This document shows positions 18,909 through 27,253 of a stretch of 37,959 nucleotides of DNA, piece by piece. Source of the DNA: an uncultured Clostridia bacterium (GTDB taxonomy: Bacteria; Bacillota; Clostridia; Oscillospirales; Oscillospiraceae); NCBI GenBank assembly GCA_945873295.1, contig CAMCCS010000006.1, positions 1 to 37,959 on the forward strand, written 5' to 3'. Position 1 is the first letter of the stretch, and each line of letters begins with the position of its first letter. A program made the position numbers and the translations under genes. The notes beneath the pieces were generated by a model, which was not told where the DNA came from, searched no databases, and was given only the letters and a program-made list of their open reading frames with translations.

Positions 18909-20189
18909 TTACGCCCCAGCTCTCAGCTTCTCCAGCGCCGCCAGCTTCAGGCAGGTGCAGAAGATCTCCATTGCCTTTTCCAGTTCCTCCACAGGCGGCA
19001 GGCTGGGGGCAATCCGGATGTTCCGGTCCTGGGGATCCATCCCATAGGGGAACGCCGCTCCCGCCGAAGTCATGGTGACACCGGCTTCCTTACACAGCGC
19101 CAGGGCCCGCTTCGCTGTACCGGGCATGGTATTCAGGCTTACAAAGTAGCCGCCCTTGGGGTCGTTCCACTGGGCAAACCCCAGGGGCGCGATCTCCCGG
19201 TTCAGGTAATCTGCCACCGTGCGGAATTTTGGCTCCAGAATCGCCGCGTGGCCCTTCATGATTTCCAGAGTGTGCGCCTTATTTTTGAGAAAACGTACAT
19301 GCCGGAGCTGATTGACCTTGTCATGGCAGATCTGCTGCACACCGAACAGGCGGGAGAAATACTTGATATTATCCTCGGAGGCAGCCATGCAGCAGATGCC
19401 GCCGCCGGCAAAAGTAACCTTGGAGGTAGAGGCGAACTCAACCACCATATCCGGATTCCCCGCTTCCGCGCACAGGCGGATTATGTCTGGAAACGGTACA
19501 TACTCTCCCCGGAACTCGTGGATGCAGTAGGCGTTATCCCACATAAGGATGAAATCCGGGGCGGCGGGCTTCAAATTGGCAAACCGGCGGATGGTCTCGT
19601 CACTGTAAATGATGCCATCGGGGTTTGAATACTTGGGCACCGTCCAAATGCCCTTCACGGCAGGATCCTTTACCAGTTCCTCCACCACATCCATGTCAGG
19701 GCCATCCGGCGTCATAGGGACGTTCACCAGCTCGGCACCAAAGGATTGGGTGATCAGAAAATGTCGGTCATAGCCCGGGCAGGGGCACAGGAATTTCACC
19801 TTCTCCTCCCTGCACCAGGGACGCTCACTGTGAAGCAGTCCATGGGTAAAGGCCCGGGAGATCACATCATACATAAGGTTCAGGCTGGCTGCGGCACCAA
19901 CAAAAATTTCCTCAGGGCGGCAGTCCAGAATTTCCGCCCAATACCGCCGGGCACAGGGCAGTCCCGCCAGTTCACCGTAGTTGCGGGTATCGATGCCCTC
20001 GTCGATACAATCGTCGGCTGTCTGTACCTGGGTCAGAATGCCGCTCACCATGTCCAGCTGTGCCTTGCTCGGCTTGCCCCGAGACATATCCAGCTTCAGG
20101 CCAAGGGCCTTTACCCGGTCAAAATCATTCAGCGCAGTCTGATAGGCCTGCTCCAGTTCATTCCTGTTCATGCAAGAATAGGGGGTCAT
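18909..20189 (-). CDS. Aspartate aminotransferase (class I, subgroup Ic / MocR-like fold)
   Basis: PLP enzyme expected to interconvert aspartate and oxaloacetate with 2-oxoglutarate/glutamate. The 426-residue protein has the RNYGELAGLP substrate-loop region, a PLP-stacking and binding segment with Asp in MWDNAYCIHEF, and the Schiff-base lysine in FASTSKVTFAGGG (about K257). Overall it matches the atypical Asp aminotransferase Ic group rather than AspC. Of two start codons, 20189 has AAAGGA 8 nt upstream; 20195 would be only 2 nt away. It is transcribed alone from a promoter at 20231-20259. Confidence 0.87.
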   Translation of the reverse strand: MTPYSCMNRNELEQAYQTALNDFDRVKALGLKLDMSRGKPSKAQLDMVSGILTQVQTADDCIDEGIDTRNYGELAGLPCARRYWAEILDCRPEEIFVGAAASLNLMYDVISRAFTHGLLHSERPWCREEKVKFLCPCPGYDRHFLITQSFGAELVNVPMTPDGPDMDVVEELVKDPAVKGIWTVPKYSNPDGIIYSDETIRRFANLKPAAPDFILMWDNAYCIHEFRGEYVPFPDIIRLCAEAGNPDMVVEFASTSKVTFAGGGICCMAASEDNIKYFSRLFGVQQICHDKVNQLRHVRFLKNKAHTLEIMKGHAAILEPKFRTVADYLNREIAPLGFAQWNDPKGGYFVSLNTMPGTAKRALALCKEAGVTMTSAGAAFPYGMDPQDRNIRIAPSLPPVEELEKAMEIFCTCLKLAALEKLRAGA

Positions 20190-20230
20190 TTCCATCGTCC
20201 TTTCGGCTGTTCTGTGTTATTTCCGGGGAT

Positions 20231-20286
20231 ATTATATGCTCTAAGCTTAAAAAATGCAATATCGATTTTATTAAAATTGCATTTTT
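20231..20286 (-). promoter_or_regulatory. Promoter and inverted repeat upstream of the aminotransferase
   Basis: Minus-strand TTGCAT (20259-20254), 17-bp spacer, TATAAT (20236-20231). The -35 falls in one arm of an 11-bp inverted repeat AAAAATGCAAT (20250-20260) / ATTGCATTTTT (20276-20286) with a 15-bp spacer, a plausible dimeric regulator site. Confidence 0.55.
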
Positions 20287-20359
20287 CGCTTCTCTTTCCG
20301 TCATTTTCAGCCCTTTGAACAAAGAAACGCAAAATGAGATTTCATTTTTCAACAGTTTT

Positions 20360-20390
20360 GCCGCCTGTTCCGAAGGATGGAACAGGCGGC
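20360..20390. terminator. Terminator-like hairpin after glgB
   Basis: A perfect 12-bp stem GCCGCCTGTTCC / GGAACAGGCGGC with a 7-nt loop, 10 bp past the glgB stop. The T-rich tail is strong on the plus strand but poor on the minus strand, the direction needed for glgB. Confidence 0.6.
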
Positions 20391-20399
20391 AATTCATTT

Positions 20400-22457
20400 T
20401 TATTTTTTCGGAGCCTTTTCGGTTTTTGCGGTTTTCTTTTTAGGCGCTTTGGGTTTAGGCGGCAGAGCTTTCCTCTCACCCTCCCGCAGAACAACAGCGG
20501 TCCGGGCAGGCAGATACACCGTTACGGTGGAATTCCCCTTTTCATCGGCATGGGCAGGATAGTCAATGTGTCCGATCAGCCCCTGACCGCCGTACACCTC
20601 GTCGTCCGTGCTGAGGGCGACCGTATAATCGGCATAGGCAGGCAGGGAGATCTTCACATCCGTATAGGACTTGTCCGGGCTGAAGTTAAAGGCAAACAGC
20701 AGTCCGTGGCGGTAGAAGGCCAGCACCTTTCTTCCCGGATCGTTCAGCCGCAGGTCACCCATTTGCTGCAGGAACATGCCGGAATCCTTGGTCAGGTGGA
20801 TCATGTCCTTGTCAAACCGGCCCAGCCACTGATATTTCAGGAATCCGTTTTCCACCAGGCTCCACTGGCGGCGGCAGTAATGGAAGCTCCAGCCGTTGCC
20901 CTCCCGGGGGAAGTCGATCCATTCGGGATGACCGAATTCATTGCCCATAAAGTTGAGGTAGGCTTCACCGCCGCCCGCCAGGGTAAACAGGCGGATCATC
21001 TTGTGCAGGGCAATGGCACGGTCAATGACGGGATTGTGGGTTGCCTTATCCATATCCGTGTACATAGCGGCATCCGCCAGACGGAAGATCATTGTCTTGT
21101 CTCCCACCAGCGCCTGGTCGTGGCTTTCCACATAGGCAACGGTCTTTTCACCGGGACGGCGCAGGCACATATCGCACCACATCTTGAAAATATCCCAGTC
21201 CTCGTCCCGCTTTTCCTTTACTGTGCGGACCCACATATCCGGCAGGCCCATGCCCAGCCGGTAGTCAAAGCCGATACCGCCATCCTCAATGGGCAGACAC
21301 ATACCGGGCATGCCGGACATATCCTCCGCCACAGTAATAGCGTTGGGGTTCACCTGCCGGATCAGCTCATTGGCAAGCTGCAGATAGGTGATGGCTTCCA
21401 CATGGGTATTATAGGAGAAATATTTGTGATTGTTGTCAAAATTTGTACCGAGACCGTGGTCGTGGTACAGCATGGAGGTGACGCCGTCAAACCGGAAGCC
21501 GTCAAAATGGTACTCCGTCATCCAGAACTTCAGATTGCTCAGCAGGAAGTGGAGCACGCCGGTCTTGCCGTAGTCAAAGCACTTGGTACCCCAGGCAGGA
21601 TGATCCCCCTTGGGCCCGTCGTGGAAGAACTGCCAGGTCGTGCCGTCGAACATGTTGATCCCCTCGGCAGTATTCTTCACTGCGTGGGAGTGTACCACGT
21701 CCAGCAGTACCCGGATCCCCATGGAATGGGCAGTATTGACCAGGTATTTCAGGTCCTCGGGCTTACCGAACCAGCTGGATGCGGCAAAGAAATTAGACAC
21801 CTGATACCCGAAGCTGCCGTAATAGGGGTGCTCCATGATGGCCATGAGCTGAACGGTATTGTAGCCATCGTCCTTGATCCTGGGTAAAACCTTATCCGCG
21901 AATTCCCGGTAGGTACCGACTCTGCCCTCCTCCTGGGCCATACCCACATGGGCTTCGTAAATGTACAGAGAATCCTCTCCACGGAATGCTTCATCCGTCC
22001 AGGGGTACTGCTTTTTATCATCGGTGACCTCTGCGCACCAGGTAATGGTCTTGGGATCCTGCACCACCCTGCGTGCATACAGGGGGATGTGCTCCGTACG
22101 CTGCATATTGGCATCCACCACCGTCTTGACCCGGCAGCCCTCCCAAAGGGCATTCTCCCCCTCCAGAAGAAGCTCCCAGTCGCCGTTGCCCAGGGAGCGG
22201 AGGGGATGGCTTGTCTTGTTCCAGCCGTTGAAATCTCCCTCCAGGTAAAGCTGGTAGGCGCTGGGCGCCCATTCCCGGTATGCCCAGCCGGTTTCCGTTC
22301 TGTGGAAACCGTAATAGTTGTGGGCATTGGCAAAACCATCCAGCGTCTGCCCCTCTGTCAGAATGCGGCTCTTCGTGGCGCGGTAGAGGAACATACGCAG
22401 GTCGATGTCCCCGGCAAATTCCCGAAGCTGGGGGTTCAGTTCCATAATTCGGTACAT
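20400..22457 (-). CDS. glgB: 1,4-alpha-glucan branching enzyme, GH13_8 (eukaryote-like) type
   Basis: Makes alpha-1,6 branches in glycogen. The 685-residue protein has an N-terminal CBM48 domain (YREWAPSAYQLYLEGDFNGWN) and a GH13 barrel: DVVHSHAVKN, nucleophile D324 in DGFRFDGVTSML, acid/base E378 in ITVAEDMSGMPG and D447 in YVESHDQAL. LMAIMEHPYYGSFGYQVSNFFA and NFMGNEFGHPEWIDFPREGN match the eukaryotic-type GH13_8 subfamily. The last ~24 residues are rich in Lys, Pro and Ala and look disordered. AAGGAG precedes the ATG by 6 nt. It lies 14 bp after dut; other glycogen genes are not in the window. Confidence 0.93.
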   Translation of the reverse strand: MYRIMELNPQLREFAGDIDLRMFLYRATKSRILTEGQTLDGFANAHNYYGFHRTETGWAYREWAPSAYQLYLEGDFNGWNKTSHPLRSLGNGDWELLLEGENALWEGCRVKTVVDANMQRTEHIPLYARRVVQDPKTITWCAEVTDDKKQYPWTDEAFRGEDSLYIYEAHVGMAQEEGRVGTYREFADKVLPRIKDDGYNTVQLMAIMEHPYYGSFGYQVSNFFAASSWFGKPEDLKYLVNTAHSMGIRVLLDVVHSHAVKNTAEGINMFDGTTWQFFHDGPKGDHPAWGTKCFDYGKTGVLHFLLSNLKFWMTEYHFDGFRFDGVTSMLYHDHGLGTNFDNNHKYFSYNTHVEAITYLQLANELIRQVNPNAITVAEDMSGMPGMCLPIEDGGIGFDYRLGMGLPDMWVRTVKEKRDEDWDIFKMWCDMCLRRPGEKTVAYVESHDQALVGDKTMIFRLADAAMYTDMDKATHNPVIDRAIALHKMIRLFTLAGGGEAYLNFMGNEFGHPEWIDFPREGNGWSFHYCRRQWSLVENGFLKYQWLGRFDKDMIHLTKDSGMFLQQMGDLRLNDPGRKVLAFYRHGLLFAFNFSPDKSYTDVKISLPAYADYTVALSTDDEVYGGQGLIGHIDYPAHADEKGNSTVTVYLPARTAVVLREGERKALPPKPKAPKKKTAKTEKAPKK

Positions 22458-22471
22458 AAGGATCTCCTTTC

Positions 22472-22906
22472 TTATCGCGTTCCTGTGGAGCCGAAGCCTC
22501 CGGCTCCCCGGATGGTTTCGGAAAGTTCCTCCGTTTCTTCGTAAACCGGATGGAGCACCGGAACCACCATAAGCTGGGCAATCCGGTCCCCATGGGTGAC
22601 CGTTCTGGGTTCGCCGCCGTGATTATGGAGGGCTACGATAAATTCCCCCCGGTAATCGCTGTCAATGACTCCCACCTTATTGGCAGGCGCAAGGCCCATT
22701 TTACAGGCCATGCCACTGCGGGCACAGATAAGCCCCACATACCCCTCCGGCAGCGCCATAGCAAGTCCCGTGGGAATAAAGGCCGTCTGCCCCGGCTGAA
22801 TCGTCACGGTTTCCTCCAAACAGGCATACAGGTCTGCCCCTGCCGCCTGCTGGGAGCCGAAAGTGGGAAGTTTCGCTCCTTCCCGGAGCCGTTTTACAGG
22901 GATCAT
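22472..22906 (-). CDS. dut: dUTP diphosphatase
   Basis: Hydrolyses dUTP to dUMP, keeping uracil out of DNA. The 144-residue trimeric-type enzyme has all five motifs: AAGADLYA, ARSGMACK, the substrate loop GVIDSDYRGE (catalytic Asp, discriminating Tyr), GDRIAQLMV and the C-terminal P-loop-like RGAGGFGSTG. Its start overlaps the nrdG stop by 4 bp, linking it with deoxynucleotide metabolism. Confidence 0.96.
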   Translation of the reverse strand: MIPVKRLREGAKLPTFGSQQAAGADLYACLEETVTIQPGQTAFIPTGLAMALPEGYVGLICARSGMACKMGLAPANKVGVIDSDYRGEFIVALHNHGGEPRTVTHGDRIAQLMVVPVLHPVYEETEELSETIRGAGGFGSTGTR

Positions 22907-23451
22907 TTCCGCATCCCCTTTCCACTCCCCTGCCAGTCCTGCCAGGGAACAATATGCCCCGCGGCAAGAGTAGCCGGTATGTCGATCTGGCGCTGGTTCT
23001 CCGAGCCCCGGAACCGGAGGGAAAGATTTTTCTTGGCCTCAATAAAGGGACCATCCACCAGCACATCCAGATAGCTCAGATATTCCTTTGTCACCGCCCA
23101 ATCTCCCAGCTCGCCGGATGTGATCTGCTCATAGGTATAGCCGGAAAAAGCCCAGATGGTCTTTTCCGGGTATTTGGCTTTCATCTGCCGCAGAAGCTCC
23201 ACCACCGGTTCCTGGTTCTCCGGCTCAAAGGGCTCGCCTCCCAGCAGGGTCAGGCCCCTGATATAGGCAGGCGCAAGCATTGTAAGAATCGTGTCAATGG
23301 TCTGCTGGGTAAAAGGCTCCCCGTAATGAAAGTCCCAGGCAACTTCGTTGAAGCATCCGGGGCAGTGATGGGTACAGCCGGAAACGAACAAGCTCACACG
23401 TACACCGGGTCCGTTGGCAATGTCGCAGTTTTTAATACTCGCGTAGTACAT
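22903..23451 (-). CDS. nrdG: Anaerobic ribonucleotide reductase activating protein
   Basis: Radical-SAM activase that installs the glycyl radical on NrdD. The 182-residue protein carries the cluster motif C26-x3-C30-x2-C33 (SGCTHHCPGCFN) and conserved LTLLGGEPFEPEN. NrdD is not in the window; the gene is instead coupled to dut by a 4-bp overlap. Its presence supports an anaerobic lifestyle. It begins 42 bp after the AI-2E-family gene. Confidence 0.94.
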   Translation of the reverse strand: MYYASIKNCDIANGPGVRVSLFVSGCTHHCPGCFNEVAWDFHYGEPFTQQTIDTILTMLAPAYIRGLTLLGGEPFEPENQEPVVELLRQMKAKYPEKTIWAFSGYTYEQITSGELGDWAVTKEYLSYLDVLVDGPFIEAKKNLSLRFRGSENQRQIDIPATLAAGHIVPWQDWQGSGKGMRK

Positions 23452-23493
23452 GGGAATAATACTCCTTATTTGGGATAACGGACAAGGGCCGCC

Positions 23494-24738
23494 TTACGGC
23501 GCTTCCTCATCACTTTTTACTGTCTGGTTATGCTGCCGGGCTTCTTTTTCATCGTCCGGGTAGTCGGCCTTATACTGCTCCCACAGCTCCGGATGTCCCC
23601 GCCTTCTCAGTCCCCGGCGAACCAGCCGCTTGACAAGGTCATAGAAAACCGCGAACACCGGGACGCAGATCACCATACCCACAATGCCCCACATGCCGCC
23701 AAAGAGAATAATGGCAAACATGACCCAGAAGCCGGACAGGCCCGTCCGGTTCCCCAGAATTCTGGGGCCGATTACGTTGCCGTCAATTTGCTGCAGGATC
23801 AGAATAAAAATGACAAACCACAGGGCCTTCACAGGATCCTGAATAAGGATCAGCAGCGTGGCAGGAACCGCGCCGATGAAGGGGCCAAAGAAGGGAATCA
23901 CATTGGTCACGCCCACAATGGCAGAAACCAGAAGCGCATTGGGAATGCGCAGCAGGGAGCAGCCAATATAGCACAGTACCCCCATAATTGCGGAGTCCAT
24001 CAGCTTTCCGTCAATAAAACCGCCAAACATCCGGTCAATAAAATCTACTTCATCCAGCAGCAAGTTTGCCCACTTCTCTGAAAACACACTGCGGACGATC
24101 AGTACACACTGCCGGGCAAAGCGCTTGCGCCCATAGAGCAGGTATGTGGCGACGATCAGGCCGATCAGGATATTATAGAGGAATTTCAGAAGCTTCCATA
24201 CACTCATGCCCACACCGCTGACAATGCTGGTGACCTGGGGCATCAGCGTATTCTTCGCCCAGTTGTCCAGGGTTTCATACAGGGTCTCGTAGCCATTGCT
24301 GAAAATCTCATACAGTCGCTCGTCCTCGCCAAAGGTGACCTTTGCCCAATTCAGGAATTCCTGTACCCGGCTGGGGATCATATTCCAAAGGGTGACAATA
24401 CTGTCCAGAAGCTGGGGAGCGATCATAATAATAAGCGCATAAACGACCAGAATTCCGGTAATCAAACTGATGACTACCGCGAGAGCCGGGGCTGCTTTGC
24501 GCATTTTCCCGGGCAAATGGGTCTCCAGGAAACACTGGCTGGAATTACAGATCGGGCGCAGCAGGTAAGCGATCACGCTGCCGTAGAGAAACGGCGCCAG
24601 AATGGCGCTGATGGATCCCAGGGCATCCCCAATACCCTGCAGCCGGAATATCACAAAAAACAGAATGACACTCAGACTGATTGCGCCAAAGCCGGCCAAC
24701 ATAAAATATAAGTAACGTTTCCGAAGCGGATCTTTCAT
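23494..24738 (-). CDS. AI-2E family transporter (PerM/YdbI-like)
   Basis: A 414-residue polytopic membrane protein of the AI-2E/PerM family, whose members export small molecules or act as ion antiporters; substrates vary. N-terminal helices (YLYFMLAGFGAISLSVILFFVIF), a central region with SEKWANLLLDEVDFIDRMFGGFIDGKLMDS, and the C-terminal VTNVIPFFGPFIGAVPATLLILIQDPVKALWF segment are characteristic. ATG 24738 is chosen because GAGG lies 7 nt before it, whereas ATG 24744 directly abuts the ribosome site; the longer frame to 24825 has no ribosome site. The charged C-terminal tail (ADYPDDEKEARQHNQ) is probably cytoplasmic. Confidence 0.85.
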   Translation of the reverse strand: MKDPLRKRYLYFMLAGFGAISLSVILFFVIFRLQGIGDALGSISAILAPFLYGSVIAYLLRPICNSSQCFLETHLPGKMRKAAPALAVVISLITGILVVYALIIMIAPQLLDSIVTLWNMIPSRVQEFLNWAKVTFGEDERLYEIFSNGYETLYETLDNWAKNTLMPQVTSIVSGVGMSVWKLLKFLYNILIGLIVATYLLYGRKRFARQCVLIVRSVFSEKWANLLLDEVDFIDRMFGGFIDGKLMDSAIMGVLCYIGCSLLRIPNALLVSAIVGVTNVIPFFGPFIGAVPATLLILIQDPVKALWFVIFILILQQIDGNVIGPRILGNRTGLSGFWVMFAIILFGGMWGIVGMVICVPVFAVFYDLVKRLVRRGLRRRGHPELWEQYKADYPDDEKEARQHNQTVKSDEEAP

Positions 24739-24855
24739 ATCCATTCCTCTTTCCCCGGGGCGCCCCCTGATACAACATGAGTATACCAGTTTCACACAAG
24801 CAATATTTGAACAAAGTGTGAACAATTTCTTCCATCCCCCAGGTGCGGAAATCCC

Positions 24856-24883
24856 TTGCCAATTTCCGCTGTTATGCTATAAT
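24856..24883 (+). promoter_or_regulatory. Promoter of the TIGR04255-like gene
   Basis: TTGCCA (24856-24861), 16-bp spacer, TATAAT (24878-24883), 31 bp before the chosen start. Confidence 0.7.
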
Positions 24884-24913
24884 AGTAATAGTACACTTTG
24901 AGGAGCGATGCCA

Positions 24914-25696
24914 ATGTTTTCCCACGAACCCCGCTGCCATTACCGGCGGAATCCTCTGGGTGAGGTAATCTGCCAGCTTCGCTTCCCGGAGATCCTGGCA
25001 ATCAGTGTCAATCCGCCGGTGAATTTTCAGGAAGCAATCCGGGATGACTATCCCCAGTTTCTCCGGAAAGAGGAAAATCCTGCGCCGAAAATCACCGGTG
25101 CTCCCGGTCATCTGACCCTGGAAAACGCCCCCGTCACGGTAAACTACCAATTTGCCTCCCGGGATGGCGTCTGGCGGGTGAACCTGACCAGCCGGTTTAT
25201 TTCCCTGAGCTGCAGCCGCTACGATTGCTGGGAAGACTTTGCTCAGAAGCTGGACAAGCCACTTGCCGCCTTTATCCGGATTTATAAGCCCGCTTATTTT
25301 GAACGGATTGGTCTTCGGTATCTGAATTTCTTCTCCCGTTCTGCCCTGGAGCTGGAGGATGTCCCCTTCTCCCAGCTGTTTTCCCCCTGCTATCTCGGCC
25401 CTCTGGGGGAGGAAGACGTGGTGCCCAGTACCGTTACCCGCTGCGGTGTGGATGCCGAGCTGGCAATCCGGGGCGGATGCCGGGCAAAGATCCATGCCGG
25501 GCCCGGTCTTCTCCGGCAGGGCGGAAAGGAAGACAAGGAGGTCAAGTTTATTTTTGACCAGGATCTTTTTATGGCGGGACAGGTGAACATTTCCCTCACT
25601 ACCGGCGCCCTGAACACTCTTCATGTCCAGGCAGACAGCATCTTCCGGGGCGCAATCACCTCAGCGCTGCACGAAGCCATGGAGCCCGTGGAATAA
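24914..25696 (+). CDS. TIGR04255 family protein, function unknown
   Basis: A 260-residue soluble protein that I recognise as the sporadically distributed TIGR04255 family from the N-terminal PLGEVICQLRFP, the central KPAYFERIGLRYLNFF and the C-terminal ADSIFRGAITSALHEAMEP. The usual family length is ~250-270. No catalytic motif or membrane segment is visible. AGGAG lies 8 nt before ATG 24914; ATG 24908 is too close to it. It has its own promoter. Its neighbours (a zinc peptidase and a phospholipase-like gene) do not suggest a role. Confidence 0.75.
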   Translation: MFSHEPRCHYRRNPLGEVICQLRFPEILAISVNPPVNFQEAIRDDYPQFLRKEENPAPKITGAPGHLTLENAPVTVNYQFASRDGVWRVNLTSRFISLSCSRYDCWEDFAQKLDKPLAAFIRIYKPAYFERIGLRYLNFFSRSALELEDVPFSQLFSPCYLGPLGEEDVVPSTVTRCGVDAELAIRGGCRAKIHAGPGLLRQGGKEDKEVKFIFDQDLFMAGQVNISLTTGALNTLHVQADSIFRGAITSALHEAMEPVE

Positions 25697-25742
25697 TTCT
25701 CCAGCGGGTTTTCCCCATTCCATTTCAAAAAGGAGTTAAGCT

Positions 25743-26465
25743 ATGCCCTATTACTACGGTTTTGACTGGACCTATGTGGTCCTTGTGCTGCCCTGTCTCA
25801 TTCTTTCCATGTGGGCAAGCGCCAATGTGAACAGCACCTTTAAAAAGTATTCCGGTCAGCTGTCCTCCCGGCGGATCACCGGTGCCCAAGCTGCCCAGCG
25901 GGTACTCATGGCAAACGGCGTTCAGGGCGTGAAGATTCAGCGGATCTCCGGCAACCTTACGGACCACTACGATCCCAGGACCAATGTGATCCGCCTGTCC
26001 GACAACGTATATGACAACACCTCCACCGCCGCCATCGGCGTTGCCTGCCACGAGGCAGGACACGCCGTACAGTATGCCCAGAGCTATGCTCCCATCAAGC
26101 TCCGCGCCGCCGTGATCCCCGTGACCAATCTGGGCTCCAAGCTGGCAATGCCCCTGATCCTCATTGGCTTGCTTCTGTCCTACTTGGGAAATATCTCCTA
26201 TATGCTGGTCTACGCCGGTATCGCGTGCTTTGGACTGTCCCTGGTCTTTCAGCTTGTGACACTGCCTGTGGAGTTTAACGCCAGCCGACGGGCTCTCGCC
26301 GCCATTTCCTCCGGAAATCTTCTGACAGAAGAAGAACAAAAGGGCGCCAGGAAGACACTGACCGCCGCGGCCCTGACCTATGTCGCCGCCACCGCCACTG
26401 CCCTTGCCCAGCTTCTGCGGCTCCTCGTTCTCTTCGGCGGCAGAGGCAATCGGCGCAGAGACTAA
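25743..26465 (+). CDS. YugP-like zinc metallopeptidase (Zn_peptidase_2)
   Basis: A 240-residue membrane-bound neutral zinc metallopeptidase. The HEXXH site is H103-E104-x2-H107 (VACHEAGHAVQYA), in the YugP context YDPRTNVIRLSDNVYDNTSTAAIGVACHE. Hydrophobic segments lie at ~10-25, ~130-150, ~155-175 and near the C-terminus; VEFNASRRAL probably supplies the third ligand. AAAGGAG lies 7 nt before the ATG. It lies 46 bp after the TIGR04255-like gene and 17 bp before the phospholipase-like gene, so the three may be co-transcribed. Its substrate is unknown. Confidence 0.9.
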   Translation: MPYYYGFDWTYVVLVLPCLILSMWASANVNSTFKKYSGQLSSRRITGAQAAQRVLMANGVQGVKIQRISGNLTDHYDPRTNVIRLSDNVYDNTSTAAIGVACHEAGHAVQYAQSYAPIKLRAAVIPVTNLGSKLAMPLILIGLLLSYLGNISYMLVYAGIACFGLSLVFQLVTLPVEFNASRRALAAISSGNLLTEEEQKGARKTLTAAALTYVAATATALAQLLRLLVLFGGRGNRRRD

Positions 26466-26482
26466 AGCGGGAGGTATGCCCA

Positions 26483-27156
26483 ATGGCTTCCTGGATCGTC
26501 CACCTGCGGATCGCGGACCAGCTTCTGGACCAGATCCCGGACCTTAAAAGCACCGAATTTGTTGTCGGCAATATTGCCCCGGACAGCGTATCCCCAACGA
26601 GGACTGGTCTGCCTATACTCCCAGCCCGGTTCTTTCCCACTTTAAAACGGATGATTCCGTACCAAAGTCCATTCACATTCCTCTTTTTATCACCCGGCAT
26701 TTTTCAGAGGAAAAGCGGGCAGAATATACGAAAGAAGAATATTCTTTTTTCCTGGGCTACCTGGTTCACCTGCTTACGGATCAGCTCTGGTCTTCTCAAG
26801 TAGGAGGAGCGCTCCAACACCGCTTTCCGGAGGAATGGACAGCAGACAAACACGCACTGATTCAGAAAGCAAAGGAGGACTGGTATGACCTGGACTTCCT
26901 TTATCTGAAACAGCATCCCGGCTTTCGTGCCTACGTCATATACGAAAACGCCGTGGGGTTCCAGAATACCTTTCTGGATATTTTCAGTCCCGATGCTTTT
27001 GATAACCGAAGGGTGTATATCACTGCATTCTACCGGCAGGAAAATGACCATCTTGACCGGGAATATCCCTATCTGACAGAAGCGGAAATGGATGCATTCG
27101 TTCAGAACGCTGCCGGTCAGATCCTGTCCCGCCTGAAAAGCGAATATGGCCTGTAG
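26483..27156 (+). pseudogene. Zinc-dependent phospholipase C-like protein, frameshifted
   Basis: Begins as a normal member of the zinc-dependent phospholipase C (PF00882-like) family: MASWIVHLRIADQLLDQIPDLKSTEFVVGNIAPDS, with GGGAGG upstream. At about 26588 one base appears lost: the frame shifts by -1 and the family sequence continues as PNEDWSAYTPSPVLSHFKTDD, FFLGYLVHLLTDQLWSS and on to SEYGL at 27156. Joined, the product would be about 225 residues with the conserved His and Asp positions (VHL, PDS, HLLTD). Either a recent pseudogene or a sequencing error; the rest shows no decay. Confidence 0.8.
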
Positions 27157-27173
27157 CCTGGAAACCCTTTTTT

Positions 27174-27213
27174 CCGCTCCGGTATTGACAACCGGAGCGG
27201 AATTATGTATAAT
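27174..27213 (+). promoter_or_regulatory. Promoter with -35 inside a 10-bp dyad, abrB-like operon
   Basis: TTGACA (27185-27190), 17-bp spacer, TATAAT (27208-27213): a consensus sigma-A promoter. The -35 forms the loop of a perfect inverted repeat CCGCTCCGGT (27174-27183) / ACCGGAGCGG (27191-27200). The dyad could be an operator or the tail hairpin of the preceding gene. Confidence 0.8.
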
Positions 27214-27253
27214 CCCGCTGGTATGAAAAATATGAAAAATGTGAAAATGTTTA

